The position numbers and the translations under genes are program-made. Below are positions 23,384 through 31,755 of a stretch of DNA of 48,327 bases, one piece after another. The stretch covers positions 1 through 48,327 of IMG/VR virus record IMGVR_UViG_3300046736_000183. One strand, given 5' to 3'. Position 1 is the stretch's first letter, and every line of letters starts with the position of its first letter. Under the pieces are notes generated by a model, which saw nothing but the letters and a program-made list of their open reading frames with translations, made no database searches and was not told where the DNA came from. Source of the DNA: a virus.

Positions 23384-25217
23384 TTCCAGCACCACCGGCT
23401 GGAGCTTCAGCTCCGCCAGCGCTTGCCTGCTGTGCCTGAGCGAGACGGCCCTGCTCCTCCGGGCTAAATCCGAATCGTCCAAGTCCGGGGATTCCTCTGA
23501 GTTCATAGATTTCGCGCATCAGCTTGTTGGGGTCGAGGTTGAACATGGCAGCGGCTTCCGGCGACTGGAGGACAATACCGAGGAGTTCCTGCAGGCTCTG
23601 AGCCATGAAGCTCTTCTCGCTCGGCAGGGTGCCATTCATGATGAAATGGTCGCTGTTGGCGACGATGGCCGCTGGCGGCTGGTGGAAGAGCGGGTATTGC
23701 ATCACCTTGCCGATGCCCACGCGCCTGGCGAACGTCTCCTGGCTCATCGACTGCCGGGCATTGAGCATGATCTGCCTGCCGACTGGGGCAAGGCCGCCCA
23801 CCCAGATCAGTTCTGCCAGCATGCGCATGCGGGCGCTGGCCCCGTTGATCACTGCACGCGCCTCGGTGGCCGACCTCCTGCCACTGTTGTACTGGCCTTG
23901 GGCGTTCTCATTGATCCCAGTAACTGTTTGCATTAATTGCATTAGCAGCTGAGCATCATTAATATGGCCAGTAGTATTATCCTGGACAGTCAATTGTTTG
24001 ACGAATCTCTCAACTCCCAATCTCGCTGCTGCCTTCTTCAGAAGAATGACACGACTTCTGTTTTCGATCGTCGCCAGATCGATCCCTGACGGGTCGGCCA
24101 CCAACCAGTTGTCGATTGTGCGTGAAACGGACTGGATACGCGAATTGATAAACCATCCGACAACCGACTGTAGAACGTCGATGAGTTCGGCGAATCCGAG
24201 ATTGAGTTTCTCGTGGATGTCGGGGAGAAGCTCGGCTGCGGCGTAGGTGAACTCATTGTGGTAAGCGTTCAGCGGCTCAAAGCGGATGATCCGGGAATCA
24301 TTGGCGACCCAGACGAGATAGAGTTTCGGTCGTTTCGAATCGCCCAATTTGCCCCGTCCATTGGCCAGTTTCCAATCATTCGGAATGAGCCGGATCTGAA
24401 TTTGCATCACCGAATAGAGCCCCGCCTGCGGGTTCTTCGGATCAATGGCGGCGAACCTCATGCGATCGATGCCGAAGTCGCTTTTGAAACTGAGTTTCTC
24501 AACGTGCTTGAGGCCAGTGATGATGTCGTCCTGTTCGAGGTCCTTGAGCTCGGACTCCGTGTACTCCTCGCTGGAGGCGCAGTACTCCCCTCTCTGGAAG
24601 TCCCTGGTCGGCAGCCGGTGATCGGGGAAGAAACAATACGGACTGCAGTTGTAGATCCGATTGCCTTCGAACGCCGTGACCGTTTCCTCTTCAGTCTGCA
24701 AGGCTGTCACATCGTCATTGATGCGCGTTGGAGCTTCGACTGGCACATCAGTCTTCTCGACCCGCCATGACGTCCTGAAGACCCCCACACCGAACTTGGC
24801 GACATCGACGAGGAATTGATACAAAAGCTGAGACCACTTGTTCGCCTTGAGGTCGCCATCAATGACCAACTCCGTGGCATCGAGAACCTCCGCATCCTCC
24901 TCGCCGGTTGGCTCCAGTTCGTAAAATCTTTTATTTTGCCCGAAGAGCAGGAAGCAGAAGGCACAAAAAGTTTGAACCTGCGCGAACGTGAGAGGAACGA
25001 TGAACTTGGGCGGAACTCCCTGCTCCAGATTCTGACGGTCGCCTTTGTCCATGGGCATCCGGCTGAGATACACTTGGTGCTGGCGGTCCCAGCTTTCGTA
25101 ACGGTCCGCCATTTTGCTGCGCGACTGCTTGACCAAGTTCATGCACTTCTCCAAGAGGTCCCCATGGAATTTGGTATGCACCTCTTCCCCAAGCTCGTCT
25201 CTGTAGCGCTTATCCAT
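23355..25217 (-). CDS. Portal protein
   Basis: A 620-residue protein directly downstream of the large terminase (TAATG overlap). It has a helical N terminus (CMNLVKQSRSKMADRYESW), the segment VPLTFAQVQTFCAFCFLLFGQNKRFYELEPTG, a long central region with LINSRIQSVSRTIDNWLV, and a Gly/Ala/Gln-rich C terminus. Position, length and pattern match portal proteins of podo-type phages, which form the dodecameric ring for DNA entry and terminase docking. Confidence 0.8.
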   Translation of the reverse strand: MDKRYRDELGEEVHTKFHGDLLEKCMNLVKQSRSKMADRYESWDRQHQVYLSRMPMDKGDRQNLEQGVPPKFIVPLTFAQVQTFCAFCFLLFGQNKRFYELEPTGEEDAEVLDATELVIDGDLKANKWSQLLYQFLVDVAKFGVGVFRTSWRVEKTDVPVEAPTRINDDVTALQTEEETVTAFEGNRIYNCSPYCFFPDHRLPTRDFQRGEYCASSEEYTESELKDLEQDDIITGLKHVEKLSFKSDFGIDRMRFAAIDPKNPQAGLYSVMQIQIRLIPNDWKLANGRGKLGDSKRPKLYLVWVANDSRIIRFEPLNAYHNEFTYAAAELLPDIHEKLNLGFAELIDVLQSVVGWFINSRIQSVSRTIDNWLVADPSGIDLATIENRSRVILLKKAAARLGVERFVKQLTVQDNTTGHINDAQLLMQLMQTVTGINENAQGQYNSGRRSATEARAVINGASARMRMLAELIWVGGLAPVGRQIMLNARQSMSQETFARRVGIGKVMQYPLFHQPPAAIVANSDHFIMNGTLPSEKSFMAQSLQELLGIVLQSPEAAAMFNLDPNKLMREIYELRGIPGLGRFGFSPEEQGRLAQAQQASAGGAEAPAGGAGNVVGLPPAA

Positions 25218-26836
25218 TATTTATAGCGGACACTGGGGTCCCATTTTTTGGCCCTTGGCTTATCACCGGGGATCGAGAAGCGAGCAGTGGCAAGCGACGT
25301 GTACGGGATGATCCTCCCATCATTCTCATCTGGATCAATATATTCCAGCCCAGTCAGGACCATGCGATAGAGCGCCTCCATGCAGTGATCGTCGGCGTCC
25401 TTGGGTTTGTCCGGACGGCGCTCGTCCCACATGTACCTGTCGAACTCATAGAGCGTCCGGCGGCAATCAGATGAGAAGAACAGGAACTTTTCCGTCTTGA
25501 GCGCCTCCTTGGTTTGGAGAATCCCGTTCATTAAATCCTTTGGAGCCTTCTCGACGTTTAAGCCGTGGGCGATAAACACGTCCGCCATGCTTCTGCCGTC
25601 GATGGGCGATTCGATGAACCCGAGAGGATCGCACAGGCCGTAGATCACATTCCTGTTATGCAGCTTGAGCTTAATTTGGACGGCGATCTCGTCTATGGTT
25701 CCCGTCATGAAAAGTTCCGACCAAAAAAATACCTCTTCTGTCGGCGAAGTAGCAGAGAACAACACAGCCGTGGGCGTCCGGGGATGCGGGTCGATGCTAT
25801 AGCGCACGGCATACTCAGGCGGAGGATCGTCCTTGCTCTTCCATCCCTTCGGGCAGTCGTGGTAGACGTGCCTATTGATGTTGAATTCCTTGTACACACA
25901 TCCCGACATTGCCATCGGGAGGCCATGGATTCGGCACTGGATTTCGTCCTCTGTTAGGGACTCCTCGTATTCTCGAATATTCGCAGGATTCAGATACTCA
26001 TTGTCGTATGTACTTCCCGACAAAGTCCAATATTGTCCTTTTTCAAATGGGACAAGACCATCCAGCTGCTCTCGCATACTTGGGATAAACATGTCATTTA
26101 TCCAAGGCTCAGACAGTAAGGTACATAGGAACCACGCGCTCCCACCTCTATCCATCAGTCCCCGGGCCATGGCCTTCCACATTCCCTGCGGAATTGGTTC
26201 GTCAGCGTGCAGAAAATCCCAGTCCGAAGACTCAACGCTCATGGAGTTGGCCTTGTACGATTGAACAGTTTCAATGTACAAAATGCTCACGCCATACAGT
26301 CCCTTGACTGCAATCTTGCAGATGTTCCCGCCGTGATTTTTCGCAACGGTCGTGATGCGATCCTCCGGAAGAAGCTGGAAGAGTTTCCCGCGGGCCGCTT
26401 CGTCCCCCATCTGATTGGTGAAAATTTCGGTCCCCTTCTCCCAATCCGAAACGATCAAGACGCCTTTTACTGGACGCCGCGGAATTCCGATCGTGCGCTC
26501 AGGTAGTCCCTCCATCACCCACGGCCTTTCTCCGAGAAGCCAGGCAACGTCTTCCGCGGCGCCCATAGTTGACTTGCCGAAGCGGTTCCCGACTCGCGCA
26601 TAGCGATAGCGGAATCCGCATTCGTGAAAGAGTTTTTGCTTTGGGAATGGCCGATAAAACGCAATTCCATTTTTGCGCCGCTGGTCCTTGCGCTCCCTGA
26701 GCAACTGATGAAGCCGCAAGCGTTCGAACTCGGTGTATTCCGAGGAAACCGTCTCTGGCGATGGGAGCGCTATTGACATTTTGCGGCTGAAGGACGAAAA
26801 AAAGCGAGCGCGGAAGTCGTCTGAAGCGACCGCCAC
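25217..26836 (-). CDS. terL: Large terminase subunit
   Basis: A 539-residue packaging ATPase-nuclease. The ATPase has Walker A GNRFGKST (residues 83-90) and a DEP acidic pair at 212-213 (WDFLHADEP). The nuclease has the acidic residue patterns YSIDPHPRTPTAVLF, CDPLGFIESPIDG and DADDHCMEALYRM. The start is the GTG at 26836, with GAGG upstream. Codon composition is a little lower in GC than in the fibre genes. It stands next to the portal gene but 12 kb away from the small terminase-like gene. Confidence 0.9.
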   Translation of the reverse strand: MAVASDDFRARFFSSFSRKMSIALPSPETVSSEYTEFERLRLHQLLRERKDQRRKNGIAFYRPFPKQKLFHECGFRYRYARVGNRFGKSTMGAAEDVAWLLGERPWVMEGLPERTIGIPRRPVKGVLIVSDWEKGTEIFTNQMGDEAARGKLFQLLPEDRITTVAKNHGGNICKIAVKGLYGVSILYIETVQSYKANSMSVESSDWDFLHADEPIPQGMWKAMARGLMDRGGSAWFLCTLLSEPWINDMFIPSMREQLDGLVPFEKGQYWTLSGSTYDNEYLNPANIREYEESLTEDEIQCRIHGLPMAMSGCVYKEFNINRHVYHDCPKGWKSKDDPPPEYAVRYSIDPHPRTPTAVLFSATSPTEEVFFWSELFMTGTIDEIAVQIKLKLHNRNVIYGLCDPLGFIESPIDGRSMADVFIAHGLNVEKAPKDLMNGILQTKEALKTEKFLFFSSDCRRTLYEFDRYMWDERRPDKPKDADDHCMEALYRMVLTGLEYIDPDENDGRIIPYTSLATARFSIPGDKPRAKKWDPSVRYK

Positions 26837-26862
26837 GCTCTAAACCTCAACATGAGTTGACC

Positions 26863-27441
26863 ATGCCGAGATCTACAAGAGAACTGCCTGCGTTTACCGA
26901 AGAGCACAAACGCCGATATTGGGCAAAGGTGAACAAAACCGACCCTTCCGGCTGTTGGATGTGGTCTGGACTGAAGAGTAAGGAAGGGTATGGGCGTTTT
27001 TACTTTGAACGACGCCGTTTCTTTGCGCACCGCATTAGCTGGTTTTGGCATTTTGGAGCAATTCCCGATGAAGTGCTGATATGCCATACTTGCGACCAGC
27101 CATCCTGTGTTCGACCTGACCATCTTTGGGTGGGCAACGACACGGCAAATATTGCGGACCGTCATCGCAAAGGGCGAACTGCCAGCGGTGATCGCCACGG
27201 ATCGCGCATACATCCAGAAAGGGTTCCTCGTGGTGAAAGGAATGGAAGCGTGACCTGTCCAGAAAGTCGTCCTCGCGGCGAAGGCTGCTATCTTTCCAAG
27301 CTCATCGATAACGACATCCGCGAGATTCGACGCCTGTCTGCAAGTGGCCTTTCCTACCCAAGCATTGCAGTCCGTTACAACGTAACGCCCGAAAACATTG
27401 GTGCCATTGTTCGTCGGCGCACTTGGCGCCACGTGACATGA
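26863..27441 (+). CDS. HNH endonuclease, opposite strand, between large terminase and tailspike
   Basis: A 192-residue protein: an N-terminal domain typical of phage HNH endonucleases (CWMWSGLKSKEGYGRF, AHRISWFWHFG, LICHTCDQPSCVRPDHLWVGNDTANIADRHRKGR, with the catalytic His and zinc Cys pairs) and a C-terminal helix-turn-helix (DIREIRRLSASGLSYPSIAVRYNV). Between them repeats RGERNG/RGEGC occur. It is on the plus strand within the minus-strand late block, as expected for a selfish insertion. The ATG at 26863 is chosen over a TTG at 26857. Confidence 0.85.
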   Translation: MPRSTRELPAFTEEHKRRYWAKVNKTDPSGCWMWSGLKSKEGYGRFYFERRRFFAHRISWFWHFGAIPDEVLICHTCDQPSCVRPDHLWVGNDTANIADRHRKGRTASGDRHGSRIHPERVPRGERNGSVTCPESRPRGEGCYLSKLIDNDIREIRRLSASGLSYPSIAVRYNVTPENIGAIVRRRTWRHVT

Positions 27442-27473
27442 CTCGGGCGATGGCAGAAGAGAGGTGCTCATGC

Positions 27474-29336
27474 TCATCCGTTGCAGATTTCGTTGCTGCC
27501 GCCAAGGAGGACCGCTCCGCCGCCGACCGGTGTCCCGTCGACCATCACAACATTCGCCGATCCCACATCCTGCGTGCTTTGGTATCCCAGGAAGGTGGTG
27601 GGTTTTTGCCAGGCGGTGTTTTGACGGATCGACGCGCACTGGTTGCGAATCCAGATCGCATAGTGGTTTTGAGTTGGCGGGTAGCCTGCTCGATTGCGAA
27701 ACACATTGCCCGAGAATTGGTGAAAGCCTGAAGCTGGCGTAATCGGAAGGTAGACGGCATCAGCGTAGATGAACTTGTGACCGCAGTCCTCGATCAGTGC
27801 GCCCTGGATGGTCACCCGTTCGCAGTCGGTGAGTCCGATGCCGCACGCTCCGTCGGCAATGGTGGAGGTGACATTCCGGATCCTGCACGCCCCGCGGACA
27901 ATCGTGTCCCCGGCGCCGTCCAACGTGAACCCATAGGCAGGCAGACCCGTGTGGGTGATGCCATCAACCTCGCACGAGTCGATGATGCCTTGAGCGAAGA
28001 AGCTGGGATTGGCGCCGGCGGCTGGATGACCAGCGACTCGTCCTCCGATCTCGAATCCGGCGTGCACACAATTTTTCACTGAGCAGTGATCGAAGATTCC
28101 GCCCGCGCAAAATCCCAATGAAAAGGCCATGTCGAGGCAGTTCTCCGCCCGGCACATCACCACCCGGGTGCGTTGATGGACATACTGGAGTTCATTGGCT
28201 GGCGTGGCCTCGAACCCATGGCGGGAGACATTGCCAAAGAAGCAGTTATGGATCAGGCAGTCGCGCCAGTTGGTGCCGCCGTAGACGGCGTTGTGCGTGC
28301 CAGGATCAGTCCCCGACCAAGTCAACCGGCCGAGGACCCGACAATCACGCATGACAAGGCGGGTGAAGCCGAAATTCAGGCAAGCTCCCATTTCCTTAAA
28401 CGTGTGGAGGAAGCACCGCTCAATCAGGACGTCGTCATGGGATGTGGTCGTCAAGCTGCCATCCTTCGAGATGCAACGCAGCCAGTTGTGAAGGGTGAGG
28501 CCGAGGAGCTTTGTCCGATGGCCGAGATTCTCCACTCCTTCAGAAAAGGCGATGCCGTAGAGGGTATTAGCGGTGAGATCCCCGGTGTGGAGCATCTCGA
28601 AATCACGCAGTGTGACGTCATCGGCCCGGACGGTGATGCCGCGGCGCAAGTGGACAGCGGGGAGCGGACTGATGGCAAAGCTCAAGACCGCACCGGTATC
28701 ACTCTTGATCGTCGTCCAACGAGCCGTGATGTTCTTCGGCGTGGTAAGTGTGATGACACCGCCCGTGCCCTCACCACGCAAGACCATCGATCGGCCAGCG
28801 GTCAACGCCGCGTCGAACTGAGCCTGGGTGTCGACCGTGACGAATGGGTCCTCGCTGACGTGCAGAGCCACCCTGACGGCCTCCGGATCAAGCCCGATCA
28901 CCTGGGGCAGGGTAACCGCCTCGGGCGTCCCTGCGCCCGTTGTGACGCGAGCAATGAGCCTCCCTTGGGCAAGGTTGGCCATGTCAGCGAGGGCGATCTT
29001 GCCGAGGGCCAGCTTGGTGCCGGGGACATCGAGGGCGATCATGTCAGCGACGGTCACCGCTTCCGGGACCCCAACGTCCACGCTCTTCCTGCCGATGACC
29101 ACTCCGCGTGGGAGCGGAGCCATGTCGACCAGTTCGACCGGGCCGGTGATCCCGCCATCACCGCCGACCAGCAGAGTGGTCAGCACACCTTCGGCATTGA
29201 ACCCGATGGCCCGACCTGGGTTCTCGTCGCCCTGGATGTTGACCACCTCGCGAGCGAACGGCGCCGTGGCGGCGCGCTGGTGCAGAGCCACGTTAGTCGC
29301 CCCTTCAGAGGTGGGTGTGTCGGAGAAGTCGGGCAT
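27474..29336 (-). CDS. Tailspike with beta-helix, second copy
   Basis: A 620-residue protein. Its N terminus (GATNVALHQRAATAPFAREVVNIQGDENPGRAIGF, about residues 11-45) is similar to that of the 800-aa neighbour, so it probably uses the same attachment site. Two short repeats follow with 'VTVADMIALD/VTLPQVIGLD' strands. From about residue 180 on, a right-handed parallel beta-helix is likely (VLIERCFLHTF, LVMRDCRVLGR, FDHCSVKNC, IDSCEVDGI). Such spikes bind or degrade surface polysaccharide. The start is the ATG at 29336 after the previous stop. Confidence 0.72.
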   Translation of the reverse strand: MPDFSDTPTSEGATNVALHQRAATAPFAREVVNIQGDENPGRAIGFNAEGVLTTLLVGGDGGITGPVELVDMAPLPRGVVIGRKSVDVGVPEAVTVADMIALDVPGTKLALGKIALADMANLAQGRLIARVTTGAGTPEAVTLPQVIGLDPEAVRVALHVSEDPFVTVDTQAQFDAALTAGRSMVLRGEGTGGVITLTTPKNITARWTTIKSDTGAVLSFAISPLPAVHLRRGITVRADDVTLRDFEMLHTGDLTANTLYGIAFSEGVENLGHRTKLLGLTLHNWLRCISKDGSLTTTSHDDVLIERCFLHTFKEMGACLNFGFTRLVMRDCRVLGRLTWSGTDPGTHNAVYGGTNWRDCLIHNCFFGNVSRHGFEATPANELQYVHQRTRVVMCRAENCLDMAFSLGFCAGGIFDHCSVKNCVHAGFEIGGRVAGHPAAGANPSFFAQGIIDSCEVDGITHTGLPAYGFTLDGAGDTIVRGACRIRNVTSTIADGACGIGLTDCERVTIQGALIEDCGHKFIYADAVYLPITPASGFHQFSGNVFRNRAGYPPTQNHYAIWIRNQCASIRQNTAWQKPTTFLGYQSTQDVGSANVVMVDGTPVGGGAVLLGGSNEICNG

Positions 29337-29340
29337 CGGA

Positions 29341-31743
29341 TCAGAGAGTTGTCTGGGCGTGGAGGTAGTAGGTAACACCTCCGATGTTCGCCCTGATCAG
29401 GGAAGTGACCGGACCGGGTGTCCCGGCAGTCAAAGCGCCGACATCCCAAACCACGCCGAGTCCGGTTTTCAAATTGTTGCACTCCACAGTCTGGCTGAAG
29501 AACCCATGCCGGAATCGGCTTCCTGTTTTGCCAAGATCCGGCGCACCGCCCGCGATCACCTGAAGGTCATCACCAACCCACATCTTGACCTGGGCACGCA
29601 GTTCACCCCCCGCGATGATCTGCTTCGCGGCATAGATGCCACCTGCGGTGATGACTGATCCGTTGCCACCGGTCGTGGCGTCGGTTGTGCTGTTGCAACG
29701 CAGTTCAGTATTCGCGATGATTTTCTTCCAGGCAAAGATGCCGCCTTGGGTAATCAGTGCCCCGGCCCCGCCAGGCGTAGCCTCAGTCGTGGACGCAAGA
29801 GCCAATGTCGAGGCGGATAGAGCGCCACTTAGTGCGAGGGTCGTGCCCGTAGTGCCAACCGGCAACCCCATGGTGCCAGTGCCACTCTCCTGCAAGCCAG
29901 TTGAGGCACCACCCAGGTTGGTATCGTTCCCGTAGATGGTGGAGTTCTGCGATGCGTTGAAGATGCCGTAGCGGTGGCAGTTTCCGGCGGGGATGACTTC
30001 GTAGACGGAGGTTGCATCAGGAGGTGTTGCCCAGGCAGGGGTAACCGTTGCGACCTTGGTCGAGCCAACGTAAGCGGTGATTGTCCCGGTTTGACCCGAC
30101 CCGGTGCCGGAAAGGATCGTTATCTTGTATCCGACATAGTCGCCGTTGGAGACACTGGCGCTGGAGGCAAGCGTGACCGTGGAAGCGCCGCCTGCCTGGG
30201 CGGTGGCTGACTGCGACACCGCGCACTTCTTCACATCGTTGCCGAAAACAAGGTGCCCGGTGCCGACGATATAGATAGCATCTGAAACCGGAGAACTCGC
30301 GAGTCCGCACTCACTCACCTTGTTGCCCGAGCAGAGGACGTTCTGGGCAGCGGTGTTGAGGATGATGCCGATGGTCTGGATGCGCTCGATCCGGTTGTTG
30401 AAGACTTGGGATGCCGTCCCGCGCACATCGATACCCCTGCCATAAGCAGATGCGCCGGGAGTTCCGATGTCCTGGATCAGGTTGTAGCCAATCCGGTTAT
30501 TGGTGGTGGGAAACGCCGCAAGAGTTGCAGCGGAGGAGATGGCATCGTCCTTGGTGTTGCGAATGACATTGCCTAGGATCGAGATGCCTTGGGAATTGTT
30601 AAAGGAGATGCCCTTGTTGCCGCCGTCGATGACGCACCCCGTGACGAGGCCACCGTTGCAACTGCCAGCGGAGATGATGTCCGAGGCAGGGTCGTTGTCA
30701 TGGAAGACGCAGTTCTCGATCGTGAAGTCCTGGGCCTTCGTGAGGTTGAGGGCGAGCCCACTGCCCGCGGGCGGAAATTCTTCCGGGGGCGTTGGGGCAG
30801 GACGAGGGCTGTGTCCGAAGAACTCGCAGTTGAGCACTTTCGTGCGAACCGCCTTTTTTCCGCTGCTCCCCGCGACGATGGCAAGCCCCGTGTAGTGAGC
30901 CCCACTGAAGATGCACCTGTCGAAGGTAACATCCTCGGCGTCCTCTGGCGACTCAATCTCCATGTCGAACGCCATGTATTCGTAGGGATCGGAGAAGACA
31001 CTGCCGACAATGTTGATCTTCTTTCCGCCCGTGATGCAGCCGCAGTGGCGATTGCCGCCGTAGCATTCGACATTTTCAACCCGGATGTTGGTGCCGCCCT
31101 GGATCAAAAGGTCGTCCAACCAGCAGTCGCGGATGACCATGTCGCGCACCGTGATGTTGTTGCAACCAGTCTGGATGTTGACGCCGGTCCCGTAACCCGT
31201 GAGGCGGGTCAGGTCAGTTGTATTGTCGCCGACAATCTCACCGCCTTCGATGAGGATATCGCTGCCTCCAGCGATGCGAAAGACGATCCATTTGCGGCTA
31301 TTCTCATCAGGAAGCGGGAGCGGTGTCGGGATGGAAACGATGATCCGCGTCTTCTTTCCCATCCTGATCGTGGTGCCCGAGGGCACGTTGATCAAGCCCC
31401 CGGTGAAGGAGCAGTCGAGATAGTAGTCACCGTCAGGGATGACGAGTGTGGTTTGGGTCCGCCCCGCAGCATAGGCCATCATGGCACGCCAGGCCGTCTT
31501 GTTGGCGGCGGCGGCGTCCTCGTCCCCTGCGATCAATCCGAATGTGGCTGCCGCGTTAATCTCGCCATTGCCCGAGGGAATCGCACCAAGGACGCCATCG
31601 TCATCGAACCCGATCGCCTTCCCTGCGTTCTCATCGCCCTGGATGCCGATCGCCTGCCGGTGCCATGGGGCATCCAGGCTACGTTGGTTAAGTAAAACAT
31701 TTGTTGCTCCCGCTGCTGTGGGGCTGTCGTTGGTGATTGGCAT
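29341..31743 (-). CDS. Tailspike with beta-helix (pectate lyase-like)
   Basis: An 800-residue protein. Residues 10-50 (GATNVLLNQRSLDAPWHRQ, IQGDENAGKAIGF) form the attachment module shared with the next gene. Residues about 75-480 carry the repeated 'NNITVRDMVIRDC', 'NIRVENVECYGG', 'FTIENCVFHDN' rungs of a parallel beta-helix, and a C-terminal part (about 500-800) with Gly/Thr/Ser-rich strands and 'GSVITAGGIYAAKQIIAGGEL' repeats. Possible polysaccharide-binding or lyase activity; no catalytic residues can be assigned from sequence. It starts with AATAAACGACTACTGAT before the ATG, without a Shine-Dalgarno. Confidence 0.75.
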   Translation of the reverse strand: MPITNDSPTAAGATNVLLNQRSLDAPWHRQAIGIQGDENAGKAIGFDDDGVLGAIPSGNGEINAAATFGLIAGDEDAAAANKTAWRAMMAYAAGRTQTTLVIPDGDYYLDCSFTGGLINVPSGTTIRMGKKTRIIVSIPTPLPLPDENSRKWIVFRIAGGSDILIEGGEIVGDNTTDLTRLTGYGTGVNIQTGCNNITVRDMVIRDCWLDDLLIQGGTNIRVENVECYGGNRHCGCITGGKKINIVGSVFSDPYEYMAFDMEIESPEDAEDVTFDRCIFSGAHYTGLAIVAGSSGKKAVRTKVLNCEFFGHSPRPAPTPPEEFPPAGSGLALNLTKAQDFTIENCVFHDNDPASDIISAGSCNGGLVTGCVIDGGNKGISFNNSQGISILGNVIRNTKDDAISSAATLAAFPTTNNRIGYNLIQDIGTPGASAYGRGIDVRGTASQVFNNRIERIQTIGIILNTAAQNVLCSGNKVSECGLASSPVSDAIYIVGTGHLVFGNDVKKCAVSQSATAQAGGASTVTLASSASVSNGDYVGYKITILSGTGSGQTGTITAYVGSTKVATVTPAWATPPDATSVYEVIPAGNCHRYGIFNASQNSTIYGNDTNLGGASTGLQESGTGTMGLPVGTTGTTLALSGALSASTLALASTTEATPGGAGALITQGGIFAWKKIIANTELRCNSTTDATTGGNGSVITAGGIYAAKQIIAGGELRAQVKMWVGDDLQVIAGGAPDLGKTGSRFRHGFFSQTVECNNLKTGLGVVWDVGALTAGTPGPVTSLIRANIGGVTYYLHAQTTL

Positions 31744-31755
31744 ATCAGTAGTCGT

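Noticed and set aside
28173-29375. Plus-strand open frame of 400 codons
   Set aside because: It lies opposite the tailspike gene; its composition reflects the complementary strand of a GC-rich gene, and no leader or coupling supports it.
30589-31695. Plus-strand open frame of 368 codons
   Set aside because: Shadow of the 800-residue tailspike on the other strand; amino-acid content is Asp/Val/Ala-rich without recognisable folds.
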